A DNA stretch of 64,000 nt from NCBI RefSeq assembly GCF_001541315.1, contig NZ_LMVK01000001.1, positions 496,001 through 560,000 on the forward strand. Direction: 5' to 3'. The translations under genes and the position numbers were made by a program. The notes under the pieces are model-generated. The model was not told where the DNA came from. It searched no databases and saw nothing but the letters and a program-made list of their open reading frames with translations. Shown in pieces: positions 53,357 through 62,812 of the stretch (positions within the stretch are counted from its first letter, which is position 1; every line of letters begins with the position of its first letter). The DNA comes from Agrobacterium tumefaciens str. B6 (lineage in GTDB: Bacteria > Pseudomonadota > Alphaproteobacteria > Rhizobiales > Rhizobiaceae).

Positions 53357-55795
53357 ATGGTATCGACTTATCTCAGCTACGACCTCATCAACCGCGATAT
53401 GAAGGCAAGCATCTCGCGCGTGTCGCAGCAGGGGCTCGTGGAGCGGCAGACGAAATATTACAAGGAAAACATCGGCAATGTGAAAAGCGTCGATGAATTC
53501 CTCGATAACTACCAGCTCTATTCCTATGCCATGGATGCCTTCGGTCTGGGCGAGATGACCTATGCCAAGGCCTTCATGAAAAAGGTGCTCGACAGCGACC
53601 TGAACGACCAGAACAGCTTCGCCAACAAGCTGACCGACGAGCGTTATCGGGAATTCGCCGCCGCCTTCAATTTCAGCTCTTCGACAAAGACCGTGCAGAC
53701 AGACGCACAGCTCGACAAGATGATCGGGCTTTATGATACGTCGATCACCAATCTGAACAGCAGCCTTGCGGAAGAGACACGTTATTACAAGGCAATCATC
53801 GGCACGGTGACGAATGCCGACCAGCTGCTGCGCAACGACCGCACCCGCGCCTATATCTTCCAGGTCTTCGGCGTCGATGAGAAGACCTATTCCTATGCCC
53901 ATATCAAGGGATTGATGACGAGCGACGTCAACGATCCCAATAGCTACATCAACCAAAAATACGGCGCGGCCTATAATGACGCGGTCGAAAAACTGACGAT
54001 GAAGGGTAATATCGAACTGCATGCGCAGGTCACCACCCGGATTACGGCCATCGATACCGAACTTGCGGGCACGGGTCTGACAAACGAAGAGCGCACGAAA
54101 CTCGAGGCGGAAAAGGTGACCCGCCAGGACCAGCTGACCCAGCTTGAGGCCGTTTTGCCACCAAAGGATGAGTGGGAGGCGAAGCTTGCGGCGATCAAGG
54201 CGGAACAGACGACGCTGTCGAACACCGTCACCCAATATAACAAGATGGCGCAGATCGCTAACGCCTTCGAGTTCAAGAATGACGGCACGGTAACTGCTGG
54301 CGGGGCACAGACGGCGGACAATCTGAAAGCCATCACGGACTCCTATATCGGCAGCGCAGCGCGTGTGACGCCGACCGTCGCGACGCTGAACCGCGATTAC
54401 TTCGAATCGAAGATTGGTTCCATCACGACAGTAGAGGAACTGATGTCGGATGCGCGGCTTGTCAATTACATCAGAACGGCCTTCGACCTGAACGACCTGA
54501 CCATCGTGCCGGCAACGATCAAGAACATCCTCACAAGCGATCTCAGCGATCCGAACAATTATATCGCGACCATGGGCAAGAACGACAAGCGTTACCTCGC
54601 CCTGAAAAACGCGTTCAACTTTCTACCCGACGGGACGCTCGCGGCCGGCACGACGCCGCAGACAACGACACAGACCGCGACGACCACCAGCGGTTACATG
54701 ACCCATTACAATGATGCGGACGAGGCAGCTGACGCAAAGGCGCTCACGCTGTTCAAGAGCAGCATTGGCAAGGTCACAAGCGTCAATGATTTCCTCGGAA
54801 CCAATGCGGTCTATACCTATGCGCTGAAGGCTGTCGGCCTCGATCCCGCCAAGGTGAACATCTCCGATATCCAGAGGGTGCTGACCAGCGACCTGCAGGA
54901 CAAGAAGAGCTACGTTTATACGTTGAAGGATGATCGGTATGTGAAGCTTGCCGAACTCTTCAACTTCACCAAGGACGGTTCGGTCGGTGCACCCATTCTC
55001 GCGCAGTCGGAAATCGAGCTGCAGACCATGTCGGCCGACTACATCAAGAAGAAATCGGCTTTCGGTACAGCTAAGGACAAGGAGGCCGCCACGGCCGAGG
55101 CGAAATATTTCTCGGGCGAAATGCAGAAGATCAAGACGCTCAGTGAATTTCTGGCCAATGACCGCCTGACCAAATTCGCGATGGAATCGCTCGGCATTGA
55201 CCCCACGAGCGTGACGAAAGAACAGCTGCAGAAGATATTCACGTCAAATCTTGATGACAAGGACAGCTACGTCAACAAGGAGATGGATCCGGTCTTCCGC
55301 CGCCTCGTCACCGCCTTCAATTTCGACACGGACGGCAAGCTCCTTCATGAAGACCGCAGCCTGATCCAGACCCGGCGCGGACTTTATGAAACGCTCGACA
55401 ATTATCTGACCCAGACGCTGGAAACGCAGGCGGGCGAAGAAAACGCCGGCGTGCGACTGGCGCTCTATTTCAAGCGCATGGCGGCCGGGACGACATCCTA
55501 TTATTCGATCCTTGCCGATACCGCGATCCAGAACTTCATCAAGACTACCTTTGGCATTCCCGATGAACTCGGTAATGCCGGCGTCGATACCCAGGTGGCG
55601 ATGATGAAGAAATATTTCGACATCAAGGATTTTCAGGACCCGGATAAGGTCAAGAAGCTGATCGCCCGTTTCACCATCATGTACGACAATCAGCAGAACG
55701 TCGCCGATCCCATCATGACCCTGTTCAATGGCAGCGGCTCGGTGGGTATCAGCGGCGATACGTTGCTGGCGGTCGCGACGCTACGGGCACGATAG
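53357..55795 (+). CDS. DUF1217 protein with six tandem repeats, 812 aa
   Basis: A large soluble protein made of about six copies of a roughly 80-130-residue unit. Each unit runs as YYKENIGNVKSVDEFL, then an xxYAMxAFGL helix, then VLxSDLNDxNSY and ends near AAFNF; copies begin near residues 33, 153, 342, 472, 596 and 715. This is DUF1217 as I know it, found in Rhizobiales, some members in flagellar clusters. The second unit is followed by a coiled-coil insert (TAIDTELAGTGLTNEERTKLEAEK). No signal peptide or membrane span. The ATG at 53357 follows AGGGGG. The function is unknown; secretion by a flagellar route is a possibility. Confidence 0.78.
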   Translation: MVSTYLSYDLINRDMKASISRVSQQGLVERQTKYYKENIGNVKSVDEFLDNYQLYSYAMDAFGLGEMTYAKAFMKKVLDSDLNDQNSFANKLTDERYREFAAAFNFSSSTKTVQTDAQLDKMIGLYDTSITNLNSSLAEETRYYKAIIGTVTNADQLLRNDRTRAYIFQVFGVDEKTYSYAHIKGLMTSDVNDPNSYINQKYGAAYNDAVEKLTMKGNIELHAQVTTRITAIDTELAGTGLTNEERTKLEAEKVTRQDQLTQLEAVLPPKDEWEAKLAAIKAEQTTLSNTVTQYNKMAQIANAFEFKNDGTVTAGGAQTADNLKAITDSYIGSAARVTPTVATLNRDYFESKIGSITTVEELMSDARLVNYIRTAFDLNDLTIVPATIKNILTSDLSDPNNYIATMGKNDKRYLALKNAFNFLPDGTLAAGTTPQTTTQTATTTSGYMTHYNDADEAADAKALTLFKSSIGKVTSVNDFLGTNAVYTYALKAVGLDPAKVNISDIQRVLTSDLQDKKSYVYTLKDDRYVKLAELFNFTKDGSVGAPILAQSEIELQTMSADYIKKKSAFGTAKDKEAATAEAKYFSGEMQKIKTLSEFLANDRLTKFAMESLGIDPTSVTKEQLQKIFTSNLDDKDSYVNKEMDPVFRRLVTAFNFDTDGKLLHEDRSLIQTRRGLYETLDNYLTQTLETQAGEENAGVRLALYFKRMAAGTTSYYSILADTAIQNFIKTTFGIPDELGNAGVDTQVAMMKKYFDIKDFQDPDKVKKLIARFTIMYDNQQNVADPIMTLFNGSGSVGISGDTLLAVATLRAR

Positions 55796-55808
55796 CTCGA
55801 AAAGAGGA

Positions 55809-55830
55809 AGGCCGGACATGTCCGGCCTTT
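55809..55830. terminator. Perfect 22-bp palindrome after the DUF1217 gene
   Basis: AAGGCCGGACA joins directly to TGTCCGGCCTT, forming a stem that can fold from either strand, between two convergent genes. Confidence 0.8.
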
Positions 55831-55848
55831 GCCATACCCACTATCCCC

Positions 55849-56799
55849 TCACCACCCCGGCAGCATATGCCCGGCGCGCAGGCGCGGCATCTTGGGGTAG
55901 GTCTTCACATCATTGTCCATCTCGTCGGCAACGCTCATCGGCGAGATATTGTCGAGGCAGGCGGTGATGTGGGCGGGAATGGCATTCACCAGCGAAGGCG
56001 AGAGACCGGGGCGTTTCATCAGGCCGATCTGCACCGGCGGCAGCGGCGGGGAAACATCGGCGGCAGTCAGAACCTTCATGCCGGGGGGCCGCGCCGATTC
56101 CGGCAGCACCGAGACGGCCATACCGGCCAGCACGGCGGCGGCGACCACGGTGGAAGACCAGCTGGTAAACAGTACCTGATAATCCCGCCCATCGGCATCG
56201 AGGGCCGAACAGGCGAGCTGACGCCAGTGGCAGTCGCGCCGGCCCACGGCGAGCGGCACCGGCGCGTCATCCTTCAGCGGATGGTTGGCGGAGGCCACCC
56301 AGCAGAGCGGTTCAGTGCGCACCACATCCGAAGAGCGCGCGCGTGGATTATGGGTGACGAGGGCAATATCCAGTTCCCCGCGCGCCATTTTTTCGGCCAG
56401 GCTGACCGAGGGTTCGCAGACGATATAGAGCTCGACATTGGGGTGAGTCTTGGCAAAACGCCCGATGATCTCAGGCATGTAGCGGTCGGCATAGTCATCA
56501 GGTGTGCCGATGCGCAGCGTGCCTTCCAGCCTGTTGTCGTCGAAGGCGGCGATTGCCTCGTTATTAAGGCGGATGATGCGGCGGGCGTAATTCATCAGTT
56601 TTTCGCCCTCCGCCGTCAGGCGGTTGCCGCGCCCGTCCTTGGCGAAAAGCTGCTTGCCGATGCGTTCCTCAAGCCGGCGCATCTGCATGGAGACGGCGGA
56701 TTGCGTCTTGAAGACGCGATCTGCGGCCTTGGTGAAGCTGCCCGTATCAACGATGGCGATGAAGGTGTGCAGCTGGTCTATGTCGAGAGGTGCGGACAT
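55849..56799 (-). CDS. LysR-family transcriptional regulator
   Basis: A 316-residue LysR-type regulator with a standard winged helix (LHTFIAIVDTGSFTKAADRVFKTQSAVSMQMRRLEERIGKQLFAKDG, residues about 9-55) and an effector domain beginning GTLRIGTPDDYADRYMPEIIGRF. It is divergent from the DUF1127 gene, 204 bases away. The effector cannot be told. Confidence 0.9.
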   Translation of the reverse strand: MSAPLDIDQLHTFIAIVDTGSFTKAADRVFKTQSAVSMQMRRLEERIGKQLFAKDGRGNRLTAEGEKLMNYARRIIRLNNEAIAAFDDNRLEGTLRIGTPDDYADRYMPEIIGRFAKTHPNVELYIVCEPSVSLAEKMARGELDIALVTHNPRARSSDVVRTEPLCWVASANHPLKDDAPVPLAVGRRDCHWRQLACSALDADGRDYQVLFTSWSSTVVAAAVLAGMAVSVLPESARPPGMKVLTAADVSPPLPPVQIGLMKRPGLSPSLVNAIPAHITACLDNISPMSVADEMDNDVKTYPKMPRLRAGHMLPGW

Positions 56800-57002
56800 G
56801 GATGGTCATCCATCAGAATGATTGATGCCTCACATTAGAAACATTCGTTGGACTGATCAATAGTCTTGCGACATTTTGACACCAAGCAAATCAATATCAA
56901 CCCCGGGCCGACGAGATGTCGAGCCCTCAACCCGAGGCAGCTTCTCGCGCGTGGTGCGCCGGGAGCGGTGCCGCATCGTGCCGTTACGGAAGGATAAGTG
57001 TC

Positions 57003-57296
57003 ATGCGCACGGCAGAACGGAGAATGGAACTGGAACTCGCAACCGGCAGGGAAAGCGATGCGCTTCGTCGCCTCGTTGTCGGTGTTGCTTCGACCGTGAA
57101 AACCTTTCTGCAGCGCATCTATAACCGTATCTGCGCCAATGAGCTGACGGAACTCGATGACCGCCTGCTTGCGGATGTCGGCCTGGTGCGATCGGATGTG
57201 ACGAACGCGCTCAATACCGGCCTTTTCGATGACCCGACCGCCCATCTGACCCGGGCTGCACAGCTACGCTCGGTCACGCGGTTTGAGGCGCTCTAA
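57003..57296 (+). CDS. DUF1127 small protein
   Basis: A 97-residue protein ending in the DUF1127 domain (LTELDDRLLADVGLVRSDV), preceded by a helical basic region (FLQRIYNRICANE). DUF1127 proteins in Agrobacterium and relatives are small, Arg-rich, and linked to RNA turnover and nutrient stress. The ATG at 57003 follows GGAAGGA. The frame is open 87 bases upstream but without a site. It is divergent from the LysR gene. Confidence 0.85.
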   Translation: MRTAERRMELELATGRESDALRRLVVGVASTVKTFLQRIYNRICANELTELDDRLLADVGLVRSDVTNALNTGLFDDPTAHLTRAAQLRSVTRFEAL

Positions 57297-57393
57297 GTTT
57301 TGTTCGCGCAACTCCGGCAGACCTCCAGCTGCCGGAACTGCTCCGAGCTGAAAAGTTTTCCCCGCAGGGTGATTTGCCAATAGCCCTGCCTTT

Positions 57394-57431
57394 GCCCGGT
57401 GTCAGGCCCCTCGGCCGCGCCGGGCTTTTTT
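57394..57431 (+). terminator. Terminator after the DUF1127 gene
   Basis: GCCCGG at 57394-57399 pairs with CCGGGC at 57420-57425, followed by six T, with a 20-base loop that can itself pair (GGCC). It faces the convergent glutamate-cysteine ligase gene. Confidence 0.6.
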
Positions 57432-57460
57432 AATGGCGGTGCAGCTTTAGTGCCAATGCC

Positions 57461-58834
57461 TCAATATTGATATTCCTCGAAGACCGGCAGCACCGAACCG
57501 CCCCAGCGGCCATTATAAAGCGCAAGCAGGTCTTCGGCGAGGGTGGTCTTCTTGGCCAGAACCTCATCCAGCGAGGACAGGAACACGGTCTCATCCTGGC
57601 CTTCGCCATTCAGGCGTTTGCGGTTTTTCAGGCCGGTGCGGGAAATGTCGAGCACCTCACGGGCGATGCCGAGGAGTGGCTTGCCGGCGATCTCTGCGGC
57701 CAGACCCTCGGCCGGTACGGCGTCGCGTAGCGCAATGACCTCATCGAAACTCCAGCCGGCCGTCAGTGCATCGGCAGCATCAAGCGCTTCCTGATCATAG
57801 AGAAGTCCGACCCAGAACGCCGGCAGGGCGCAGATGCGCCTCCACGGGCCGCCATCCGCACCGCGCATTTCGAGGAAGCGCTTCAGGCGCACATCCGGGA
57901 ACAGGGTGGAAAGATGGTTCGTCCAGTCGCCCATTGTCGGCTGCCACTCGGCGATTTCGCCCTTTAGCGCGCCATTCATGAACTGACGGAAGGTGACATG
58001 GGTGCAATCGTGATATTTGCCGTCGCGCACGATGAAATACATCGGCACATCAAGCGCCCATTCCACATAGTCCTTGAAGCCGAAGTCATCTTTGAAGGTG
58101 AAGGGCAGCACGCCCGAGCGGCGATTGTCGGTGTCGCGCCAGATATCGCCGCGCCAGGAGAGCAGACCGTTCGGCTTGCCTTCGGTGAAGGGCGAAGAGG
58201 CAAAGAGCGCGGTTGCCAGCGACTGCAGCTTCATGGAAACGCGCATCTTCTGGCGCATGTCGGCTTCAGAGGAGAAATCGAGATTAACCTGAATGGTGCA
58301 GGTGCGGTACATCATGTCGAGACCTTTGGTCCCGACCTTCGGCATATAGCGCGTCATGATCGCGTAACGCGATTTCGGCATATGCGGCGTTTCGTCATAG
58401 CTCCACAACGGGCTGCCGCCGATGCCGAGGAAACGAATGCCCATCGGCTCGGCCACTTCGCGCACGGTCGCCAGATGCTGATTGGATTCCTTGCAGGTCT
58501 GATGCAGGTTTTCGAGCGGCGCGCCTGACAGTTCGAACTGGCCGCCCGGCTCGATGGAGATGGCCCCCATGCCGTGCTGTTCGCCAAGGCCGATGATGTT
58601 CTCACCGTCCATGATCGGCTCCCAGCCGAGCTTTTCCTGCATGCCCTTCAAAAGGGCCGAAATGCTGGCTTCGCCGAAATAGGGAACGGGACTGTTATCC
58701 TTGCGGAAAAAGGCGAATTTTTCGTGTTCGGTGCCGATGCGGAAATCGGCTTCAGCTTTGCAACCGCCTGCCAGATAATCTGTAAGCTCCGTGACGGAGG
58801 AGAGGGGTGTCTGGTCGGTCGTGTCGCGTGCCAT
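57461..58834 (-). CDS. gshA: Glutamate--cysteine ligase (plant-type)
   Basis: A 457-residue enzyme making gamma-glutamylcysteine, the first step of glutathione synthesis. RIGTEHEKFAFF and GAISIEPGGQFELSGAPLENLHQT are the family's substrate- and metal-binding segments; TRYMPKVGTKGLDMMYRTCTIQVNLDFSSE and RMRGADGG-like ending are of the plant/alphaproteobacterial class. It stands next to rsmE on the same strand, 119 bases apart. Confidence 0.95.
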   Translation of the reverse strand: MARDTTDQTPLSSVTELTDYLAGGCKAEADFRIGTEHEKFAFFRKDNSPVPYFGEASISALLKGMQEKLGWEPIMDGENIIGLGEQHGMGAISIEPGGQFELSGAPLENLHQTCKESNQHLATVREVAEPMGIRFLGIGGSPLWSYDETPHMPKSRYAIMTRYMPKVGTKGLDMMYRTCTIQVNLDFSSEADMRQKMRVSMKLQSLATALFASSPFTEGKPNGLLSWRGDIWRDTDNRRSGVLPFTFKDDFGFKDYVEWALDVPMYFIVRDGKYHDCTHVTFRQFMNGALKGEIAEWQPTMGDWTNHLSTLFPDVRLKRFLEMRGADGGPWRRICALPAFWVGLLYDQEALDAADALTAGWSFDEVIALRDAVPAEGLAAEIAGKPLLGIAREVLDISRTGLKNRKRLNGEGQDETVFLSSLDEVLAKKTTLAEDLLALYNGRWGGSVLPVFEEYQY

Positions 58835-58952
58835 GGCTTACCTTGTTATGACGTCTCTGTTGCGGCGAGGCATATGATTGGCAGATAGGGCCGGATCGTA
58901 TCCGGAGGCAAATGAATTTCTTTTAAAGATGCATGAAGCGCAATGGTGCCTC

Positions 58953-59690
58953 TCAGTTCCAGTCGCCGATAACAGCCTGAATGACTGCAAGTGCGGCGAC
59001 GGCGGCCGTGTCGGCCCTCAGGATTCGCGGCCCGAGCGGAATGGGGGTGACGAAGGAAAGGCCGCGCAGAAGCTCCCGCTCCTCTTCGGAAAATCCGCCT
59101 TCCGGGCCGACCAGCAGGGCAATTTTGCGTTCCGTGACGGATTGCAGGATTGGCAACGGATTTTGCCCCGCATCGCCTTCGTCACAATAGATGATGCGCC
59201 GGTCGTGAGGCCAGGACTCGAGCATGTCCTTCAGTTTCACAGGTTCGGCCACGTCGGGCAGGGACAGTATGCCGCACTGCTCGGCCGCCTCGATGGCGTT
59301 GGCGCGCAGTTTTTCGGTGTTGTGAATCTTGCCCTGAACATGCTGCGTCATCACCGGCTGCAACAGGCCGGCGCCCATTTCCACCGCCTTCTGCACCACA
59401 TAATCCATGCGCCCGACTTTCAGCGGTGCGAAAAGATAATGCAGGTCAGGTGCATCCGGCTGCGGACGTGTCTGCTCGAGGGGCACGAGAATGATCTTCT
59501 TGCGGCTCGGAAAGGAAAGGCCCGTTTTCCATTCGCCGTCCCGCCCGTTGAACAGCAGGATTTCCGCGCCGTCGGTCATGCGCAGCACATTGACGAGATA
59601 GTTGAACTGTTCGGTTGTTGCCTCCTGCGCGACGCCTTCGGCAAGATTGGCTTCGATGTACAGGCGTTGCATCCGGAAATTAGCGCGCAT
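58953..59690 (-). CDS. rsmE: 16S rRNA (uracil1498-N3)-methyltransferase RsmE
   Basis: A 245-residue SPOUT methyltransferase for m3U1498 of 16S rRNA. The N-terminal PUA-like part contains [23 protein letters not shown], followed by the knot motifs [17 protein letters not shown] and [21 protein letters not shown] take ATG 59690 ([14 protein letters not shown]); the frame stays open to 59933 with non-coding residues, and MQRLY at 59672 is another option. It follows the phosphate transporter locus by 14 bases. Confidence 0.94.
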   Translation of the reverse strand: MRANFRMQRLYIEANLAEGVAQEATTEQFNYLVNVLRMTDGAEILLFNGRDGEWKTGLSFPSRKKIILVPLEQTRPQPDAPDLHYLFAPLKVGRMDYVVQKAVEMGAGLLQPVMTQHVQGKIHNTEKLRANAIEAAEQCGILSLPDVAEPVKLKDMLESWPHDRRIIYCDEGDAGQNPLPILQSVTERKIALLVGPEGGFSEEERELLRGLSFVTPIPLGPRILRADTAAVAALAVIQAVIGDWN

Positions 59691-59704
59691 GGGATTTTTC
59701 GGTT

Positions 59705-61211
59705 TCAGAGAAAGAGGAAGGACATGAGCCAATAGAGCAGCGCCGCAAGCGTTGCACTTAAGGGAACGGTGACCAGCCAGGCGGCGATGATCGTCATGAA
59801 GTGGGAGCGCCGGACGAGATAACGGCGGCGCACCTCCGAGGGATTGTCGGCATATTTTTGGGCGCGGCGGATTGTCTGGCCGGCTCCCGCCTGAACGAGC
59901 TCCTGCCGCCGCCGTGACGATTGCGTATACCATTCACGGAAGAAGCCAACGCCGAACACCGCGCCGATGGCGGTGTGGGTGGTGCTGACCGGCAGGCCGA
60001 AGCGCGATGCAACGAGGACAGTGAGCGCCGTGGCCACGGAAACGCAAAACGCGCGCATCGGATTGAGCTTGGTGATCTGTTCACCGACGAGGCGGATGAG
60101 GCGCGGGCCATAAAGAAGAATACCGCAGGAAAGCCCGAAGGCGCCGACCAGCATCACCCACAGCGGGGCGCGGGCGGGGTGCCCACCGCCTCAGCATGCA
60201 GGGCGCGCACGATGGCCACGACAGGGCCGATGGCGTTCGAAACGTCATTGGCCCCATGCGCGAAGGACATCAAGGCGGCGGCGAGAACGGGCGGCCATTG
60301 GAACAGGATTCGAGGCGACGGTTGCGGTTCCCCAGCCCTCCCGATTGTTTGGGGATGATCGGCACACAAAGCCGCCACGCCACAAGCCCGGTCACCAGCC
60401 CTATGAGGCTGGCATGGCCAAGCGACACATGCATGAGCTGCCGCAATCCGACCCAGATGAGATAGGCCATGAAGACGCCCGCCATCAGGCCGATGAGAAC
60501 CGGAACCCACAGCCGGGCCGAGCCGATCTTATCCTTGCGGTAAATGATGAATTCCTTGATGAAAGCAAGGATGGCGACGGCGATGAAGGCGCTGATGAAG
60601 GGTGCGAGTACCCATGCGAAGGCGATGCTGCCGAGCGAAAGCCAGTCGACCGCTTTCGCCCCATAGGCGGCCATTCCGGCGCCCGCAACCCCGCCGACCA
60701 CCGTATGGGTGGTGGAGATCGGCGCTCTTGTCCAGGTCGAGATATTGACGAGAAGGCCGGCGGCGAGAAGCGCCGACAGCATCGCCCAGGAAAAGGCGGT
60801 CCTGTCGGGGATGGTCTCGACGTTGATGATGCCGCTGGAAATGGTCTCCACGACATTGCCGCCGGTGATCAATGCCCCGGCAATCTCGCAGATGGCGGCG
60901 ACGATGAGCGCAACGGCAAGCGGCATGGCCTTGGCGCCGACCGCCGGGCCGACATTGTTCGTCACGTCGTTCGCGCCGATATTGATGGCCATATAGGCGC
61001 CGATGGCGACGGCGGCGATGATGATGACGGCACCCGCGGTGCCCGTGACGAAAGCGCCTGCGAAGACAGCCGCGAGAACAACGAACATGAACCCCGCGCC
61101 AAGGCCGGCAAGCTGCTGCGTGACGTGCAGCGTCGCCTCCTCGACACGGGTGAACTTGTCGAGATCCTTGTCGAGCGTCGGCTTCATGTTTGATGGCGGC
61201 TTCGTTGCCAT
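59705..61211 (-). pseudogene. pit: PiT-family inorganic phosphate transporter, two frameshifts
   Basis: Three adjacent minus-strand frames together encode one PiT transporter of about 502 residues. Frame 1 (from the ATG at 61211) gives the N-terminus and the first signature NIGANDVTNNVGPAVGAKA. Near 60306-60310 the homology moves to a second frame holding the second signature SFAHGANDVSNAIGPVVA. Near 60172-60185 it moves to a third frame with FGLPVSTTHTAIGAVFGVGF to the end. Each shift equals one missing base, in GC-rich runs. Either the gene is inactivated or the sequence has two single-base errors; the coding content is otherwise undecayed. It would import phosphate with H+ or Na+. Confidence 0.85.
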
Positions 61212-61372
61212 TCACACCTCGTTTGCCAGCATTCCCTTTCGTCCGGCAGCGTCGCAGGTTGAAGGCAATTTACAGAAAGACTGTTACATCTCGCACATCT
61301 TTCCAAAAGGAAAGACGATAAAAGCCATGTTGGAAAAACAAACTGCACATTGCCACATCAGGGGCGGGCGCG

Positions 61373-61852
61373 CTATTTCGAATGCGCCATCCGCTTGTCG
61401 AAAGCGAGCATAAGCGCCTTCAGTTCCGGCTCGTTGACGCGCTTGCCGGCTTCTTGCGGACTGACCCATTCCAAACGTCTCGATTCCTTCTCGGGAAAGC
61501 TTTCCTGCATTTCCGAAACTTCGAGCAGATGCACCTGCACCCTGCATGGCACGTTGACGCCGCTGTTCAGCTTTTTCTCGTAGTCGTAATAACCGAAGGG
61601 CGCCTTTTCCACCGTGCCTTTGACACCGGCTTCCTCATAGGCTTCCTGCTCGGCCACCGCATGGGCCTTCTTGTTGGCCATCGGCCAGCCCTTGGGAATG
61701 ACCCATCGGCCCGTATCCCTGCTGGTCAGCAGCAAGACTTCCGGCCCCGGATTTTTTTTCGACAATCGATAGCACAGCGCCGCATATTGCTGTCGCGGCG
61801 GTCTGCGCAACATCAAGCCAACATCTGTCGCCAATCGATTCAAAATCTTCAA
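61373..61852 (-). CDS. Nudix hydrolase
   Basis: A 159-residue Nudix hydrolase; the box reads GWPMANKKAHAVAEQEAYEEAGV, with Lys for the first Glu and Gln for Arg of the consensus but the catalytic EAYEEAG core kept. The N-terminal PRQQYAALCYRL and LLLTSRDTGRWVIPKGWPM resemble the diphosphoinositol polyphosphate / Ap4A type. The start appears to be TTG at 61852, with AGAGGA ten bases upstream; an ATG is 13 codons in. The substrate is unknown. Confidence 0.86.
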   Translation of the reverse strand: MKILNRLATDVGLMLRRPPRQQYAALCYRLSKKNPGPEVLLLTSRDTGRWVIPKGWPMANKKAHAVAEQEAYEEAGVKGTVEKAPFGYYDYEKKLNSGVNVPCRVQVHLLEVSEMQESFPEKESRRLEWVSPQEAGKRVNEPELKALMLAFDKRMAHSK

Positions 61853-62065
61853 TCCGAATAAATCCTCTTTGCCGGGTAGTGATAATTGCTAATATAGAGA
61901 TGCCGCAGATTCCGCCAATCCCCCTTTACCCATGTGGTAGATTTGCGAACAAAGTTCTGACCGGGCGGTTCCCCGCGGCCGGACAGCCGATGCGGTAATA
62001 CTCTCTCTGCCTGCCTTCAAGCCATTCAGAATGCAAAGCCGCTATGAATTGTGGCCGGGGCTGCT

Positions 62066-62812
62066 TTAATCAGGGGTTATACCCCAGTGCCGGAGGCCCT
62101 GGACCACACCGTCCGCTTCTCTCGCAGCCGCGTGAAAAAAGCGCGTATCCTGATGTGCCAGCGAGACAAGCTCCGGCAGGGCATTGCCGACGATCACGCC
62201 GCGAATATTCTTCAACTCGAACATCGCCCGATCATTGCCAGTATCGCCCGCAACCACTGATTCGTCGAGGCCGATGCGTAATTGTCCACATAACCATGTG
62301 AGCGCTGCGCCCTTGTCCGCGGCTTTCGGCAAGATGTCGAGGTCGCGATCGCTGGAGTAGACGAGACGGGCGTCGATATCAGCCGCTACAAGCGCTGCTT
62401 CGATCTCCCCGAGCGTGGCGTCATCGGCGTCATGCAGGAACCAGCTCGATTTCAAGCCGTGCTGGTAACGCTCCTCCTGCATCGTCACACCGGGAATTCC
62501 GGCCATGACCTCGGCAATCTTCCGCGGGTCGAAACCGGTGCCGAGGGACTGTGTGTAGGCGCTTTCCAGTTCGCTTCGCTTTTTGGCGTGCAGCATCGTG
62601 CCGACGCCGCCGATGATGTAGTCCGGCTGCGGCAGCGGCACCTCTTCCAGGAGGGCAAGCTGGTCGTCGATCAGCCTGCCGCTGTTGAAAACGAGGAGGG
62701 GACGCTTTGCCTCCGGCAATGAGTGCCAGAAATCGCGAAACCGCCGCGTGGCGTCATTGTCGCCGACAACGGTTCCGTCGAGATCGGTGGAAAAAAGACG
62801 AAGCGGTTTCAA
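62066..62812 (-). CDS. mfpB: Mannosylfructose-phosphate phosphatase MfpB
   Basis: A 248-residue HAD-IIB phosphatase. Motif I LFSTDLDGTVVGDN, motif II LLVFNSGR and the final VVAGDTGNDRAMFEL are intact, as in sucrose-6-phosphate phosphatases. It removes phosphate from mannosylfructose phosphate made by MfpA, giving the osmolyte mannosylfructose (beta-D-fructofuranosyl alpha-D-mannopyranoside), a pathway described from A. tumefaciens. The start overlaps the mfpA stop by four bases (ATGA), so the two are translationally coupled. Confidence 0.88.
   Translation of the reverse strand: MKPLRLFSTDLDGTVVGDNDATRRFRDFWHSLPEAKRPLLVFNSGRLIDDQLALLEEVPLPQPDYIIGGVGTMLHAKKRSELESAYTQSLGTGFDPRKIAEVMAGIPGVTMQEERYQHGLKSSWFLHDADDATLGEIEAALVAADIDARLVYSSDRDLDILPKAADKGAALTWLCGQLRIGLDESVVAGDTGNDRAMFELKNIRGVIVGNALPELVSLAHQDTRFFHAAAREADGVVQGLRHWGITPD

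Noticed and set aside
60154..60157. The overlap of TGA and GTG in the pit locus as a programmed frameshift or coupled start.
   Set aside because: No slippery heptamer is visible, the first break has no such overlap, and both breaks are explained by single missing bases.
62044..62301. Small plus-strand frames opposite mfpB.
   Set aside because: They overlap a well-supported gene and lack recognisable protein features.
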